The notes beneath the pieces are model-generated. The model saw nothing but the letters and a program-made list of their open reading frames with translations. It was not told where the DNA came from and made no database searches. This document shows, in pieces, positions 18,225-26,956 of a stretch of 64,000 nt of DNA. How positions within the stretch are numbered: the stretch's first letter is position 1; each line of letters opens with the position of its first letter. The translations under genes were made by a program, and so were the position numbers. The DNA comes from Bacteroidota bacterium (GTDB lineage Bacteria; Bacteroidota; Bacteroidia; UKL13-3), in NCBI GenBank assembly GCA_027482225.1, contig JAIXWD010000007.1, forward strand, positions 62,001 through 126,000, written 5' to 3'.

Positions 18225-18335
18225 TAAAATCTGTATATGGTTCTGAAGCTTCGTAAGAAGAAATTAATGAGCAAAACCACATGGTAAATGAGTATGTTTT
18301 GCGTGCTTTATGCTAAGCCACCAATACAGATTTTA
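18225..18335. repeat. 111-bp element bounded by 12-bp perfect inverted repeats
   Basis: TAAAATCTGTAT (18225-18236) and ATACAGATTTTA (18324-18335) are exact reverse complements. Pairing continues inward as TGG/CCA past one bulged base. Inside lies a second stem, GCAAAAC..GTTTTGC, and a GAAGCTTC palindrome. It sits between the ribBA terminator and the next gene. It could be a small structured RNA or a miniature mobile element; no flanking duplication was seen. Confidence 0.5.
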
Positions 18336-18397
18336 TACGAACGGTATTTTAACCTTGTTTAATTTGGCTTACTTTGTGCTTTTAATAGCCCCGTTGT

Positions 18398-19330
18398 ATG
18401 AATATTTTAGAAGTTAAACACGTAACCAAACAATACGCCACTCACAAAGCATTAAATGATGTAAGTTTCATAGTGCCTAAAGGCAGTATATTTGGTTTGC
18501 TTGGCCCAAATGGCGCAGGTAAAACCAGTTTAATTCGTATTATTACTCAAATTACCCAAGCTGATAAAGGAGAGGTGTTTTTTGATGAAGAGTTGCTTAA
18601 GCCTGAGCATATTTATCAAATTGGATACTTGCCAGAGGAGCGTGGCTTATACAAAAAAATGGAAGTGGGTGAGCAGCTTTTATACTTTGCACAATTAAAA
18701 GGGTTGAGCAGGAAAGAGGCCATGCACAAGCTTAAAGATTGGGTTGAACGTTTTGAAATTAAAGCGTGGTGGGGCAAGAAAGTAGAGGAGTTAAGTAAAG
18801 GTATGCAGCAAAAAATACAATTTATTGCTACGGTGTTGCATCAACCTAAGTTAATTATTTTGGATGAACCATTTAGTGGTTTTGATCCCATAAATGCCGA
18901 TTTAATTACTCAAGAAATTTTAAAGTTAAAGCAACAAGGCAGCAGCATTATTTTTAGTACACATCGCATGGAAAGTGTGGAGCAATTGTGCGATGATATT
19001 GCATTGATTAATCAATCGGAGAAGGTTTTGGAAGGCAGTGTAAAACAGGTACGCGAGCAATTTAGAACCCACATTTTTAATGTAGAGTGCACCAGCCCGC
19101 AAATTATTTTACCTGATACTTATCAAGTGTCAAGTAGTAAACAGCTTGATAACAAACACTTTGTGTACGAAATTAAAAAGCCCGAACACGAAGTCAACAA
19201 CATTTTACTTAAGGAGTTGTTAAACCAAACAGAAATCATAAGATTTGCCGAGATGCTTCCTACCATGTCGCAAATATTTATTGATGTGGTGAATGCGCAT
19301 CAACCCAATAAAATTTTAAAAGTACAATAA
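18398..19330 (+). CDS. ABC transporter ATP-binding protein (NatA/DUF4162 type)
   Basis: A 310-residue ATPase subunit. Walker A is GLLGPNGAGKTS (about 33-44), followed by GYLPEERGLYKKM, signature LSKGMQQKIQF, Walker B LIILDEPFSGFD and H-loop IIFSTHRMESVE. The C-terminal 80 residues match the DUF4162 extension of Na+ efflux/ABC-2-type ATPases. Such subunits are normally followed by a large permease gene (NatB type). Here the next gene is an M20 peptidase, so the partner must be encoded elsewhere or lost. A stem-rich element lies upstream. Confidence 0.9.
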   Translation: MNILEVKHVTKQYATHKALNDVSFIVPKGSIFGLLGPNGAGKTSLIRIITQITQADKGEVFFDEELLKPEHIYQIGYLPEERGLYKKMEVGEQLLYFAQLKGLSRKEAMHKLKDWVERFEIKAWWGKKVEELSKGMQQKIQFIATVLHQPKLIILDEPFSGFDPINADLITQEILKLKQQGSSIIFSTHRMESVEQLCDDIALINQSEKVLEGSVKQVREQFRTHIFNVECTSPQIILPDTYQVSSSKQLDNKHFVYEIKKPEHEVNNILLKELLNQTEIIRFAEMLPTMSQIFIDVVNAHQPNKILKVQ

Positions 19331-19340
19331 CAAACATATT

Positions 19341-20729
19341 ATGAGTGATATTAAACAGTACATTGAACAAAACAAACAACGTTTTTTAGACGAACTTTTT
19401 GCGTTATTACGTATTCCATCAATTAGTGCCGATAGTGCATTTGCAGGAGATGTAGCAAAGGCTGCTGATTTTGTGGCTGAAAGCATGCGTGCTGCAGGTG
19501 CAGATAAGGTAGAGGTTTGCAAAACACCTGGACATCCAATTGTGTATGGTGAAAAAATAATTGACCCAAGTTTGCCAACAGTTTTGGTATACGGTCATTA
19601 TGATGTACAACCTGCTGTACCATTAGAGTTGTGGCATACGCCTCCATTTGAACCTACGATTAAGAAAACCGAATTACACCCTGAAGGTGCTATTTATGCA
19701 CGTGGATCGGCTGATGATAAAGGACAGTTTTACATGCATGTAAAAGCATTTGAATACATGATGAAAAACAATGCATTGCCTTGTAACATTAAAATGATGA
19801 TTGAAGGTGAAGAAGAAGTAGGTAGCAATAACTTAGCTGATTTTTGTATTGCCAATAAAGAGCGGTTGAAAGCTGATGTGGTATTGATTTCTGATACTTC
19901 TATTATTGCTAACGATTGCCCAAGTATTGATACCGGTTTACGTGGTTTAAGTTATGTAGAGGTTGAAATTACTGGACCAAATCGCGATTTACACTCTGGT
20001 GTTTATGGTGGAGCCGTGGCTAATCCAATTAACATATTGGCTAAAATGATTGCCAGTATGCATGATGAAAACAACCACATTACCATTCCTGGTTTTTACG
20101 ATAAAGTAGCCGACTTAACAGCTGACGAACGTGAGGATTTAAACAAAGCTCCGTTTGATTTAGAAGTATACAAAAAGGATTTAAATGTAGGTGATGTTTG
20201 GGGTGAAAAAGGATATACTGTTTTAGAACGCACAGGCATTCGTCCAACGTTAGATGTAAATGGTATTTGGGGCGGTTACATTGGCGAAGGTGCTAAAACC
20301 GTTTTACCAAGTAAAGCATTTGCAAAAATTAGCATGCGTTTGGTACCACATCAAGTAAGTGATGAAATTACCGAGTTGTTTAAAAAACACTTTGAAAGTA
20401 TAGCACCTGCAGGTGTAAAAGTAGAAGTACGTCCGCACCACGGTGGTGAGCCTGTTGTAACACCAACCGATAGCGTAGCATACAGAGCAGCATCTAAAGC
20501 TATGGAAACCACTTTTGGCAAAACACCAGTGCCAACGCGTGGCGGAGGAAGTATTCCGATTGTAGCCATGTTTGAAAAAGAATTAGGTTTAAAATCAGTT
20601 TTAATGGGCTTTGGTTTAGATAGTGATGCACTGCACTCACCAAACGAACACTATGGTATTGTAAACTATTTAAAAGGTATAGAAACCATACCTTATTTCT
20701 TTAAGTATTACGCTGAAGGAAGTAAATAA
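19341..20729 (+). CDS. M20-family dipeptidase
   Basis: A 462-residue metallopeptidase expected to cleave dipeptides in the cytoplasm with two zinc ions. The metal and catalytic motifs are GHYDVQP (His and Asp), ARGSADDKGQ (bridging Asp), EGEEEVGS (catalytic Glu) and a late SPNEHYGI (His). The lid domain carries GPNRDLHSGVYGG. Length and order are typical of the M20 dipeptidase group that includes carnosine-type dipeptidases. It begins 10 bases past the ABC ATPase stop and ends before a bidirectional terminator. Substrate range is not readable from sequence. Confidence 0.94.
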   Translation: MSDIKQYIEQNKQRFLDELFALLRIPSISADSAFAGDVAKAADFVAESMRAAGADKVEVCKTPGHPIVYGEKIIDPSLPTVLVYGHYDVQPAVPLELWHTPPFEPTIKKTELHPEGAIYARGSADDKGQFYMHVKAFEYMMKNNALPCNIKMMIEGEEEVGSNNLADFCIANKERLKADVVLISDTSIIANDCPSIDTGLRGLSYVEVEITGPNRDLHSGVYGGAVANPINILAKMIASMHDENNHITIPGFYDKVADLTADEREDLNKAPFDLEVYKKDLNVGDVWGEKGYTVLERTGIRPTLDVNGIWGGYIGEGAKTVLPSKAFAKISMRLVPHQVSDEITELFKKHFESIAPAGVKVEVRPHHGGEPVVTPTDSVAYRAASKAMETTFGKTPVPTRGGGSIPIVAMFEKELGLKSVLMGFGLDSDALHSPNEHYGIVNYLKGIETIPYFFKYYAEGSK

Positions 20730-20747
20730 ATGTTGCACATTTTATAA

Positions 20748-20785
20748 AAAAAACGCCTTCGATAAAATCTTCGAAGGCGTTTTTT
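20748..20785. terminator. Bidirectional terminator between convergent genes
   Basis: AAAAAACGCCTTCGA (20748-20762) pairs with TCGAAGGCGTTTTTT (20771-20785) around an 8-base loop. T-runs occur in both directions, so it should serve the dipeptidase gene and the seven-gene minus-strand operon. Confidence 0.92.
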
Positions 20786-20799
20786 ATGAAATAAATTTT

Positions 20800-21789
20800 C
20801 TAATCAAATCGCAACACTAGTGCACCGAAGCTAACACCTGCCCCCGAACCAAAGAGCAGGATGTTTTTATTTTTTATTTGTTTTTCCTCTTGGTAATAAT
20901 GCGCCAACCCCAAGGGAATACTCGCTGATATGCAGTTGCCGTATATGTTTAGTGTTTCAACAACTTTACTTTTATCAATACCAAAATGACTGATAAAATA
21001 TTCGTTTCCCATTTTACTGGTTTGATGCGTGATGATTTTATCAAACTCATTTAGCTTTAGTTGAGTTTGCGTCTCCAATTTTACTACAAATTCATCCAGA
21101 TGTTTAGTGGTTAATCGAAACAAGCTTTTACCTTTCATATGAAAATAATATCCCACATCAGAGGGTGAGGACATAATACCACGATTAATAGCACCACCTA
21201 TTGGAACATGAGCAAATAGAGCCCCGGATGGATAGTTAACAAAATCAATATATGATTGGCAGTACCCATTTTCGCTACTCTTTTCAAGAATAAGCGCGAC
21301 AGCTGCATCGCCAAATAGTCCGAATACTTTTTCATCGTGTGGTGATAATGCACGCGAAGAAACTTCAGCACACACTAAAGCAATAGTTTTATATCTACCC
21401 GATTCTAGGTACATATTCACTATGTCTAAAGCATTTAAAAAGCTTAAGCAAGTAGAGTTGATGTCTATACAATGAAAGTTGACTTGATCATCAGCAATTA
21501 AAGCTTTAATGATTGCAGAATTATGAGGAATGGGATAATCAAAGCTAGCACCTGAAAAGACTAAAAGATCTATTTCACCAACCTGCATATTGGCACTTTT
21601 TAATGCTTTTTTAAGTGCCTCAGCTCCTAATGTAGTAACTGATTCGTCACCTGAAATATGGTGTCTATATTCAACTCCAGTATACTTTTCAATTCTGCCC
21701 ATAAAACCATTTGCCAATTTATCCATGGTAGTTGAATGAATTCGGTTTTGAGGTAATTGAGTTTCTATAGCTCTGATATTTATGCTCAT
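20800..21789 (-). CDS. Beta-ketoacyl-ACP synthase III-like enzyme (last gene of putative biosynthetic operon)
   Basis: A 329-residue thiolase-fold condensing enzyme of the FabH/OleA/PqsD group. These enzymes join an acyl thioester to a malonyl or second acyl unit. The Cys-His-Asn triad is visible: DINSTCLSF (Cys114), IITHQTS and IYGNCISASIPLGLA. FGDAAVALIL and LLFGSGAGVSFGALVL match the family. Its start overlaps the upstream ligase gene by ATGA. Location as the seventh gene of an overlapping operon with oxygenase, reductase and ligase genes argues for secondary metabolism and not bulk fatty acid synthesis. No acyl carrier protein gene is nearby. Confidence 0.88.
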   Translation of the reverse strand: MSINIRAIETQLPQNRIHSTTMDKLANGFMGRIEKYTGVEYRHHISGDESVTTLGAEALKKALKSANMQVGEIDLLVFSGASFDYPIPHNSAIIKALIADDQVNFHCIDINSTCLSFLNALDIVNMYLESGRYKTIALVCAEVSSRALSPHDEKVFGLFGDAAVALILEKSSENGYCQSYIDFVNYPSGALFAHVPIGGAINRGIMSSPSDVGYYFHMKGKSLFRLTTKHLDEFVVKLETQTQLKLNEFDKIITHQTSKMGNEYFISHFGIDKSKVVETLNIYGNCISASIPLGLAHYYQEEKQIKNKNILLFGSGAGVSFGALVLRFD

Positions 21790-23066
21790 ATTGCTCTTAT
21801 TATTTTTCTGAGTTTGTTACCTGGTATTCTTACTTGCTGCATTTTAAATTCCAATAAAACACCATATATGCCATGCTCGTTTAATAGTTCAGTGATGGCT
21901 TTTTTAAAAGCATCTTGTGTTATTGCTCCAACTTTTTCCTCACATTCTAATTTAATTTCTAATGCTTGTTGTCCGATTTGTGTGATGGTATAGTTTTGAA
22001 AATTATTGGTTTGAATAGCTATTCTGCGTGCAATTAAATCTGGATAAATTTTTTGCTCATTTATTACCAAAATGTCATCATCTCTACCCATTATTTTTTC
22101 TAGTGCTAATAGAGGCGAACCGCAAGCGCATGAAGTAGATTTTATTTGTAGCACATCATTCAGTTTGTATTTTACAACCGGTTGACTTCTTCTAGAGAAA
22201 TCGGTGATAATGGGATAAAATTTATCATCATCAATCCATTCCTTTTCAAAACGAATAAAATCTTCATTTAAATGCATGGTTCCGTATTGGCAGGAAACGC
22301 CTAAAAAACCTTCAGTGCATTGATAAACTTCTGTAATACTGGATTGCAACTTTTGTGATATAAATGCTTTGTCGTGTGCATGTAACACCTCAGCAAATGA
22401 GATAATCTGATTAGGATTGATATGAATAATTTGTTGATGATGTGCTTGTGCTATATCAAACAATAAAGATGGTTGTGCCGCTAAAATATGTGGAGAGAAC
22501 GTATGAAGTTCTTGTAATAAATCTGATAGGGGTTTGAAAATATCGAAATACTTGAACTCAAATAATGAAGAGGATACAGATGTATATAAATTGCTATTAG
22601 CTCTCAAGAAGAAAGCGATTTTTTGTTTTTTGAATAAGCGAGGTTTAATAACACGCGACATGACTAATGCAACCCATAATGCTCTTTCGTTTTCAGATAC
22701 TAAAAACAAACCTCGTTTACCACTGGTTCCTGTTGATAAGCCTATCGTTATTCCATTCAATTCTTGGTTAAATGATCTGCTTGTTTCGGCATCCAACGCA
22801 ATTTGCATGGCATCATTCAGCTCTATTCCACATGTATTTATCTCATTAAAAGCATCCATAAATGTTGCCTTAGTAATGTGAGGCACTTTATTCCAATCCA
22901 TGTTTGGCTTTACGTATGGCTTGTAAAAAGGAGATTTTACCAGCACTTGTTCAGCAAAAAGCTGAAGTTGTTTTTGCTGATAAACTTCAATATGCTCTTG
23001 TGAAGAGAATACCGTTCTAATCTTTAGTTTAAGCCACTGAAAAACTATTTTAAGTTTAAATAACAC
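21786..23066 (-). CDS. Adenylate-forming ligase, PaaK/coenzyme F390 synthetase-like
   Basis: A 426-residue member of the CapK/PaaK branch of adenylate-forming enzymes, which activate a carboxylate with ATP and pass it to CoA or another nucleophile. The phosphate loop is GLSTGTSGKRG (about residue 108). VYQCTEGFLG, VVKYKLNDV and GRDDDILVI follow in family order. The end, IPGNKLRKIIRAI, may provide the C-terminal lysine. A cysteine pair (CACGSPLLAL) resembles zinc-binding loops in PaaK relatives. It overlaps the MBL hydrolase gene by 11 bases and the ketoacyl synthase by 4. Its substrate is unknown; in context it may prime the condensing enzyme. Confidence 0.78.
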   Translation of the reverse strand: MLFKLKIVFQWLKLKIRTVFSSQEHIEVYQQKQLQLFAEQVLVKSPFYKPYVKPNMDWNKVPHITKATFMDAFNEINTCGIELNDAMQIALDAETSRSFNQELNGITIGLSTGTSGKRGLFLVSENERALWVALVMSRVIKPRLFKKQKIAFFLRANSNLYTSVSSSLFEFKYFDIFKPLSDLLQELHTFSPHILAAQPSLLFDIAQAHHQQIIHINPNQIISFAEVLHAHDKAFISQKLQSSITEVYQCTEGFLGVSCQYGTMHLNEDFIRFEKEWIDDDKFYPIITDFSRRSQPVVKYKLNDVLQIKSTSCACGSPLLALEKIMGRDDDILVINEQKIYPDLIARRIAIQTNNFQNYTITQIGQQALEIKLECEEKVGAITQDAFKKAITELLNEHGIYGVLLEFKMQQVRIPGNKLRKIIRAI

Positions 23067-23898
23067 GTTGAGTATGATCTAATGTTTTTGGACAATGCGT
23101 GAATAAAATTTTAATGCCTTGGTGTGCAACTTCGTATGCTCTCAACTTATCAAGTGTTTCCGCATATTCATTCCAAGAGTCAAAGAATAACTTCACAATT
23201 TTACTTGGTAATATGCCTTGTTTAAAGCAATCGTAACTCCACGATGCATCGGTAGCATAAAGTATATGCTGATTGGATTGTTTTACTTCAAATCCTAACA
23301 TACCTTTGGCATGCCCGGGTAATAACAACAACTTAAAATCTTGAAGTCCCCATAATTGATATTCGGTTATACCGAAATTGTTTATATGAATTCGTTCTGC
23401 AATATCCTCTACATAGACTAGTCTTTTTTCATAGCCATTTGGTAATAAGCCATGCAAAATACCCTTACTTACTGCTTTAAAATTTTTAGTAGCTAATACC
23501 TCTTGGTGGGCTGATTTACTACAAATTATTTTTGCTTTTGGGAAATCTTTTAAACCCGCAATGTGGTCAGCGTGGAAGTGCGATAGAATAACATAGTCAA
23601 TATGATTTGGGGTAAGATTTAACTGTTGCAATATACTTGCAGCTGATTCCTTTTCATCAAGAAAAAAGGGCGTAACCCAACGATAAAATCGAGCAGGGAA
23701 CTTTATGGTGGCATCAGTAAAAGCACTGCTATAGCCAGTATCAAAAAGTATATTGCCAACTTGAGGTAGTTGAAGTAACGCCCAAACTGCGTAAAACTTA
23801 CATTTACCTTTTCCGTGCTTAGGGTTTACAATATTTTCATGCGAAACACAATAACCCGATTTAAAAAAGTGAACTTTTATCGATTCTGTTTGTGCCAT
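23056..23898 (-). CDS. Metallo-beta-lactamase-fold hydrolase (lactonase/thioesterase-like)
   Basis: A 280-residue hydrolase. The two-metal site motif is SHFHADH (His107, His109, Asp111, His112), with LPGHAKG, an ATDASW ligand region and FTHCP at the end. The arrangement is similar to AHL lactonases and to PqsE-type thioesterases. A role in releasing or opening a thioester or lactone would suit the ketoacyl synthase and ligase beside it. There is no signal peptide. It overlaps the upstream reductase gene by 22 bases and the downstream ligase by 11. Confidence 0.87.
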   Translation of the reverse strand: MAQTESIKVHFFKSGYCVSHENIVNPKHGKGKCKFYAVWALLQLPQVGNILFDTGYSSAFTDATIKFPARFYRWVTPFFLDEKESAASILQQLNLTPNHIDYVILSHFHADHIAGLKDFPKAKIICSKSAHQEVLATKNFKAVSKGILHGLLPNGYEKRLVYVEDIAERIHINNFGITEYQLWGLQDFKLLLLPGHAKGMLGFEVKQSNQHILYATDASWSYDCFKQGILPSKIVKLFFDSWNEYAETLDKLRAYEVAHQGIKILFTHCPKTLDHTQRVI

Positions 23899-24890
23899 AA
23901 TATAAATTCATTAATGCCCTCGTAAGTAGTCATAATTGGTTTGTAACGAAGTAGTTTATTTGCTTTTTCAATGCTAAGCGTGAAGCTATGACTCAATATA
24001 CCGATTCCGTATTTGGTGAGCGTTGGTTCTTTTTTAGAAAATAATTTTGCCTTTTGTTCCATTACTGTTGCAGCAAGATAGGCAAGTGCCTGGGGAACTT
24101 TACGTTCTACCGGCTCATAATCTAAAGAGGTAAGTGCGTAATTTACAGCATCCCAAAACTTAACATAAGCGCCATCGGTAATATTATAAGCCTCACCGTA
24201 TGCCTCATCGCTAGCTTGTAAAGCACAACTTATGGCTTCAATAACGTTGTATGCACAAGTCATATCGCACACATTTTGCCCATCACCAATAATACGTAAT
24301 CGATTTTGGTTGTAAGCTTCCAATACGCGTGGGAATATAACAGTATCCTCTGCTCCAATAATTGCTCTAGGTCTTAGTGCTATAGTTTTAAACTCAGCAT
24401 TATTTTGAGTTAATACAAATTGCTCGGCTTGTAGTTTGGTATCTGCATAAGCATTTACCATTTTTAAAGGTAAAGGGTCACTTTCTTTCACATCAAACCT
24501 ATCGGAGTGGTTAAAGTATATACTAGGGGTTGATATGAAAATGAATTTTTTCACTCCATTTTTTATACTTGAATTTAAAAGTGATTGAGTAGCCAATACA
24601 TTAGATTGATGAAAGTTATGGTAGTTACCAAATGGTGCAGATAAAGCAGCACAATGAACAACTGTATTTACTTGTTGTGTAATTTTATCGCAAAAATCGT
24701 TATCACACAAGTCTCCTGCTATAAATTCGCAGCCATGGTTTTCCAATTCAGTTTTTCGTTCTGTTCTTCTTGATGTGGTAATAACGGTGAATTGTTCATT
24801 GAGTTTAGCAAAATGCTTGGCAACTCTTCCTCCCAAAAAGCCAGCTGCTCCAGTAATTAAAATCTTATTCTTCATATTACCAATATACAT
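23877..24890 (-). CDS. NAD(P)-dependent extended SDR (3-beta-HSD/OleD-like)
   Basis: A 337-residue Rossmann-fold reductase or epimerase. The dinucleotide motif is ITGAAGFLGGRVA near the start, VHCAALSAPFG is the structural motif, and YADTK contains the Tyr-x-x-x-Lys pair. The segment FISTPSIYFN and the RPRAIIGAEDTVIFPR region resemble 3-beta-hydroxysteroid dehydrogenase and OleD-type 2-alkyl-3-ketoacid reductases. The start may be the ATG at 24890 or at 24875 (MKNKILITG). The first overlaps the Rieske gene by 14 bases; the second lies just past its stop. In context it may reduce the beta-keto product of the condensing enzyme. Confidence 0.85.
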   Translation of the reverse strand: MYIGNMKNKILITGAAGFLGGRVAKHFAKLNEQFTVITTSRRTERKTELENHGCEFIAGDLCDNDFCDKITQQVNTVVHCAALSAPFGNYHNFHQSNVLATQSLLNSSIKNGVKKFIFISTPSIYFNHSDRFDVKESDPLPLKMVNAYADTKLQAEQFVLTQNNAEFKTIALRPRAIIGAEDTVIFPRVLEAYNQNRLRIIGDGQNVCDMTCAYNVIEAISCALQASDEAYGEAYNITDGAYVKFWDAVNYALTSLDYEPVERKVPQALAYLAATVMEQKAKLFSKKEPTLTKYGIGILSHSFTLSIEKANKLLRYKPIMTTYEGINEFILWHKQNR

Positions 24891-25848
24891 TAAATGTTAC
24901 CTCATTTGGAAGCTCATGGTTCTTGGCATTTTGCCAAGCATAAATGTACTTACCTACCATGTCTGTCTCATCAGTTACAAACTTTTTTTCATTAAATAAA
25001 CGTAGATTTTGCTGTTGTAACTCTAGTATATTTTTATCTTGTTCTATGATACGTTTAAATAAGAAACGAGCAAAGGGCTTCACCAAAAATCCTAGTGGCC
25101 CAATATGCAAGTATACTCTTGCTGAATAATGAATATGATCTTCCTTGTTACTCAAAATAGCTTCGAATCGAGCTACCTCTTTTTGTTCGTGATTGATATA
25201 AGTAAGTATGGCTACACCTGAATGTAAATATGTGGAAACCGGTTTTAATGAACGATACTTTTTGGGTAGAAGTTTCGTTATTAAACCTTTTGCTGGCTCA
25301 CTTTGGTAGGTAACGTTAAAGCCACTGGTTGTTTGAATTAGTTTTGCGTTAATTTGATGTCGCTTTTTATTTTTTGTTCTTACCAAACCATTGTGCACGT
25401 AGTGTGTATGACTACCTTCTAAAAAATTTTCCAACACATGAGTCATCTCTGCATTTATCTTACCCGTAAGGTAAATATGAGCTTTATTAGGAGTTAACTC
25501 AGGTATCAATGCATCAGGTTGTGTGCTTAACCAAATCTGCTCATACTGTTCTTTAACATGAAGAGGTTTTAGTTTACATGAGACCTTATTATTTTTAACA
25601 GGAACGAATGTGTTTTCTCCATTCGCAATACTGAAACTCCAACCATGATATTTGCAATGCAGTTGATTATCATGGAAAAAACCTTTCGATAGGGCCAAAC
25701 CACGGTGAGGACAAAAATCCTCGTATGCAGTAATCTTCGATTGTGTTTTAATTAATACTATTGGAATATCATTAAGCCATACTCGAGTTGGCTTATTTGG
25801 CAACAAGCTTTTAACACTAATAACCGGGGTATAATAATCAGAGCTCAT
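24877..25848 (-). CDS. Rieske non-heme iron oxygenase (alpha-subunit type)
   Basis: A 323-residue oxygenase. The Rieske [2Fe-2S] motif is CPHRG..CKYHGW (Cys46, His48, Cys65, His68). The catalytic iron site is seen as ENFLEGSHTHYVH, with His147 and His152; the usual bridging Asp of the NxxDxxH motif is replaced by Glu144. The third ligand is probably in the EQDKNILELQQQN segment. Such enzymes hydroxylate, demethylate or desaturate using an external ferredoxin/reductase, which is not encoded here. It overlaps the GNAT-like gene by 11 bases. Confidence 0.88.
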   Translation of the reverse strand: MSSDYYTPVISVKSLLPNKPTRVWLNDIPIVLIKTQSKITAYEDFCPHRGLALSKGFFHDNQLHCKYHGWSFSIANGENTFVPVKNNKVSCKLKPLHVKEQYEQIWLSTQPDALIPELTPNKAHIYLTGKINAEMTHVLENFLEGSHTHYVHNGLVRTKNKKRHQINAKLIQTTSGFNVTYQSEPAKGLITKLLPKKYRSLKPVSTYLHSGVAILTYINHEQKEVARFEAILSNKEDHIHYSARVYLHIGPLGFLVKPFARFLFKRIIEQDKNILELQQQNLRLFNEKKFVTDETDMVGKYIYAWQNAKNHELPNEVTFNVYW

Positions 25849-26956
25849 ATTTTTGGGTTAAAGGAATTCCTATTTTGTTTGAAACGAAAATGAGAAAATA
25901 CCAAACTACCTTTCGATAGCTTGGTAGATGTCTTAGATAAATTACAGAGTATTCAACGTATGGTACTCCGCCTCTAAATCGCTTAAATTGTGATGCACCT
26001 GAACTTAGATTTAAAATCTTACCACTTTCAAATTTGTATTTGAATATAAGGTTGATGGCATGTATGTATAGGCCATCTTTTTGCGGGCTATTGGTATCAT
26101 AACCAACCAGAGGAGAAGTTATGGTTTGATCAAGAATAAACAAACCAGAGAATGCTCTAAGTTTACCTTGTTCATCTGCATAGCCTTGAAAATGCATAAG
26201 TTGATTCTGATGACTTGCTTGGAAATATTTTATACTGAATTGCGGATTGTATTTAGAGTATTTTTTGAGGTATAATAAATTATATAGTGCTAACGCCTCA
26301 TCCAAATAATTACCCATTTCTTGATGGGATAGGTACCTTAGTTTTTGCTTTTTTATGAGCCTTAAGTCGTTTTTGTTATTGTTATGTTTGAGCCAACTTT
26401 CGTAAGGCATTGCATATATATAAACTTGTCGGCTGCCAACTTTATGGTACCCGTTTACTTCAAATGAGTTGATTAGGTTTTGATGTTGTTTTAAATTCAA
26501 CGACCGGAAAATAATAGCATGTTTAGGATACTTTAGCAGAATAGCATCTGTGATCTCAGTTATTTCTTTACCATCCCATTCTTGATAAGGATTTGTAGAT
26601 AACAGGAAATTATTGACGTGTACATTACGGTCGATACGCCCGATTTTAAATAAAAGTCCGAGCAGTTTTATAATCCATAAAACGGAATACTGAAGTAACT
26701 TATTCGGCACCTTAGCCTTCAACTCGTCTTGAGCATATAATGCGTATGCGGTGTATGGCGAACAAACAAAAGAGTTTTCAATTGCAGCATCATTTATTGT
26801 AGTAGTAAACAATAAATGCTCGTTTACTTGTAATGTTTCTAATTGTGTAGATACATTATGAATAAGTTCACAAGATGGTACATGAGCGAACATGGTGGCA
26901 AATTTTTTATGCAAACCATCAGGTAATTCATGATATGATAACCATTTAATTGCCAT
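25838..26956 (-). CDS. GNAT/Fem-like acyltransferase of unknown substrate
   Basis: A 372-residue protein with no signal peptide. The C-terminal half looks like a GNAT-fold acyltransferase of the FemAB type: a DEQGKLRAFSGLFIL strand, HAINLIFKYKFESGK, then NLSSGASQFKRFRGG and EYSVIYLRHLPSYRK. The N-terminal half is less clear and includes a hydrophobic helix (VLWIIKLLGLLFKIG). FemAB relatives transfer aminoacyl or acyl groups to amines. Overlaps by 11 bases on each side with the ATP-grasp and Rieske genes fix it in the operon. Specific function is unknown. Confidence 0.65.
   Translation of the reverse strand: MAIKWLSYHELPDGLHKKFATMFAHVPSCELIHNVSTQLETLQVNEHLLFTTTINDAAIENSFVCSPYTAYALYAQDELKAKVPNKLLQYSVLWIIKLLGLLFKIGRIDRNVHVNNFLLSTNPYQEWDGKEITEITDAILLKYPKHAIIFRSLNLKQHQNLINSFEVNGYHKVGSRQVYIYAMPYESWLKHNNNKNDLRLIKKQKLRYLSHQEMGNYLDEALALYNLLYLKKYSKYNPQFSIKYFQASHQNQLMHFQGYADEQGKLRAFSGLFILDQTITSPLVGYDTNSPQKDGLYIHAINLIFKYKFESGKILNLSSGASQFKRFRGGVPYVEYSVIYLRHLPSYRKVVWYFLIFVSNKIGIPLTQKYEL

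Noticed and set aside
22534-22881. 115-codon plus-strand frame
   Set aside because: Antisense to the adenylate-forming ligase gene; no ribosome site or recognisable sequence.
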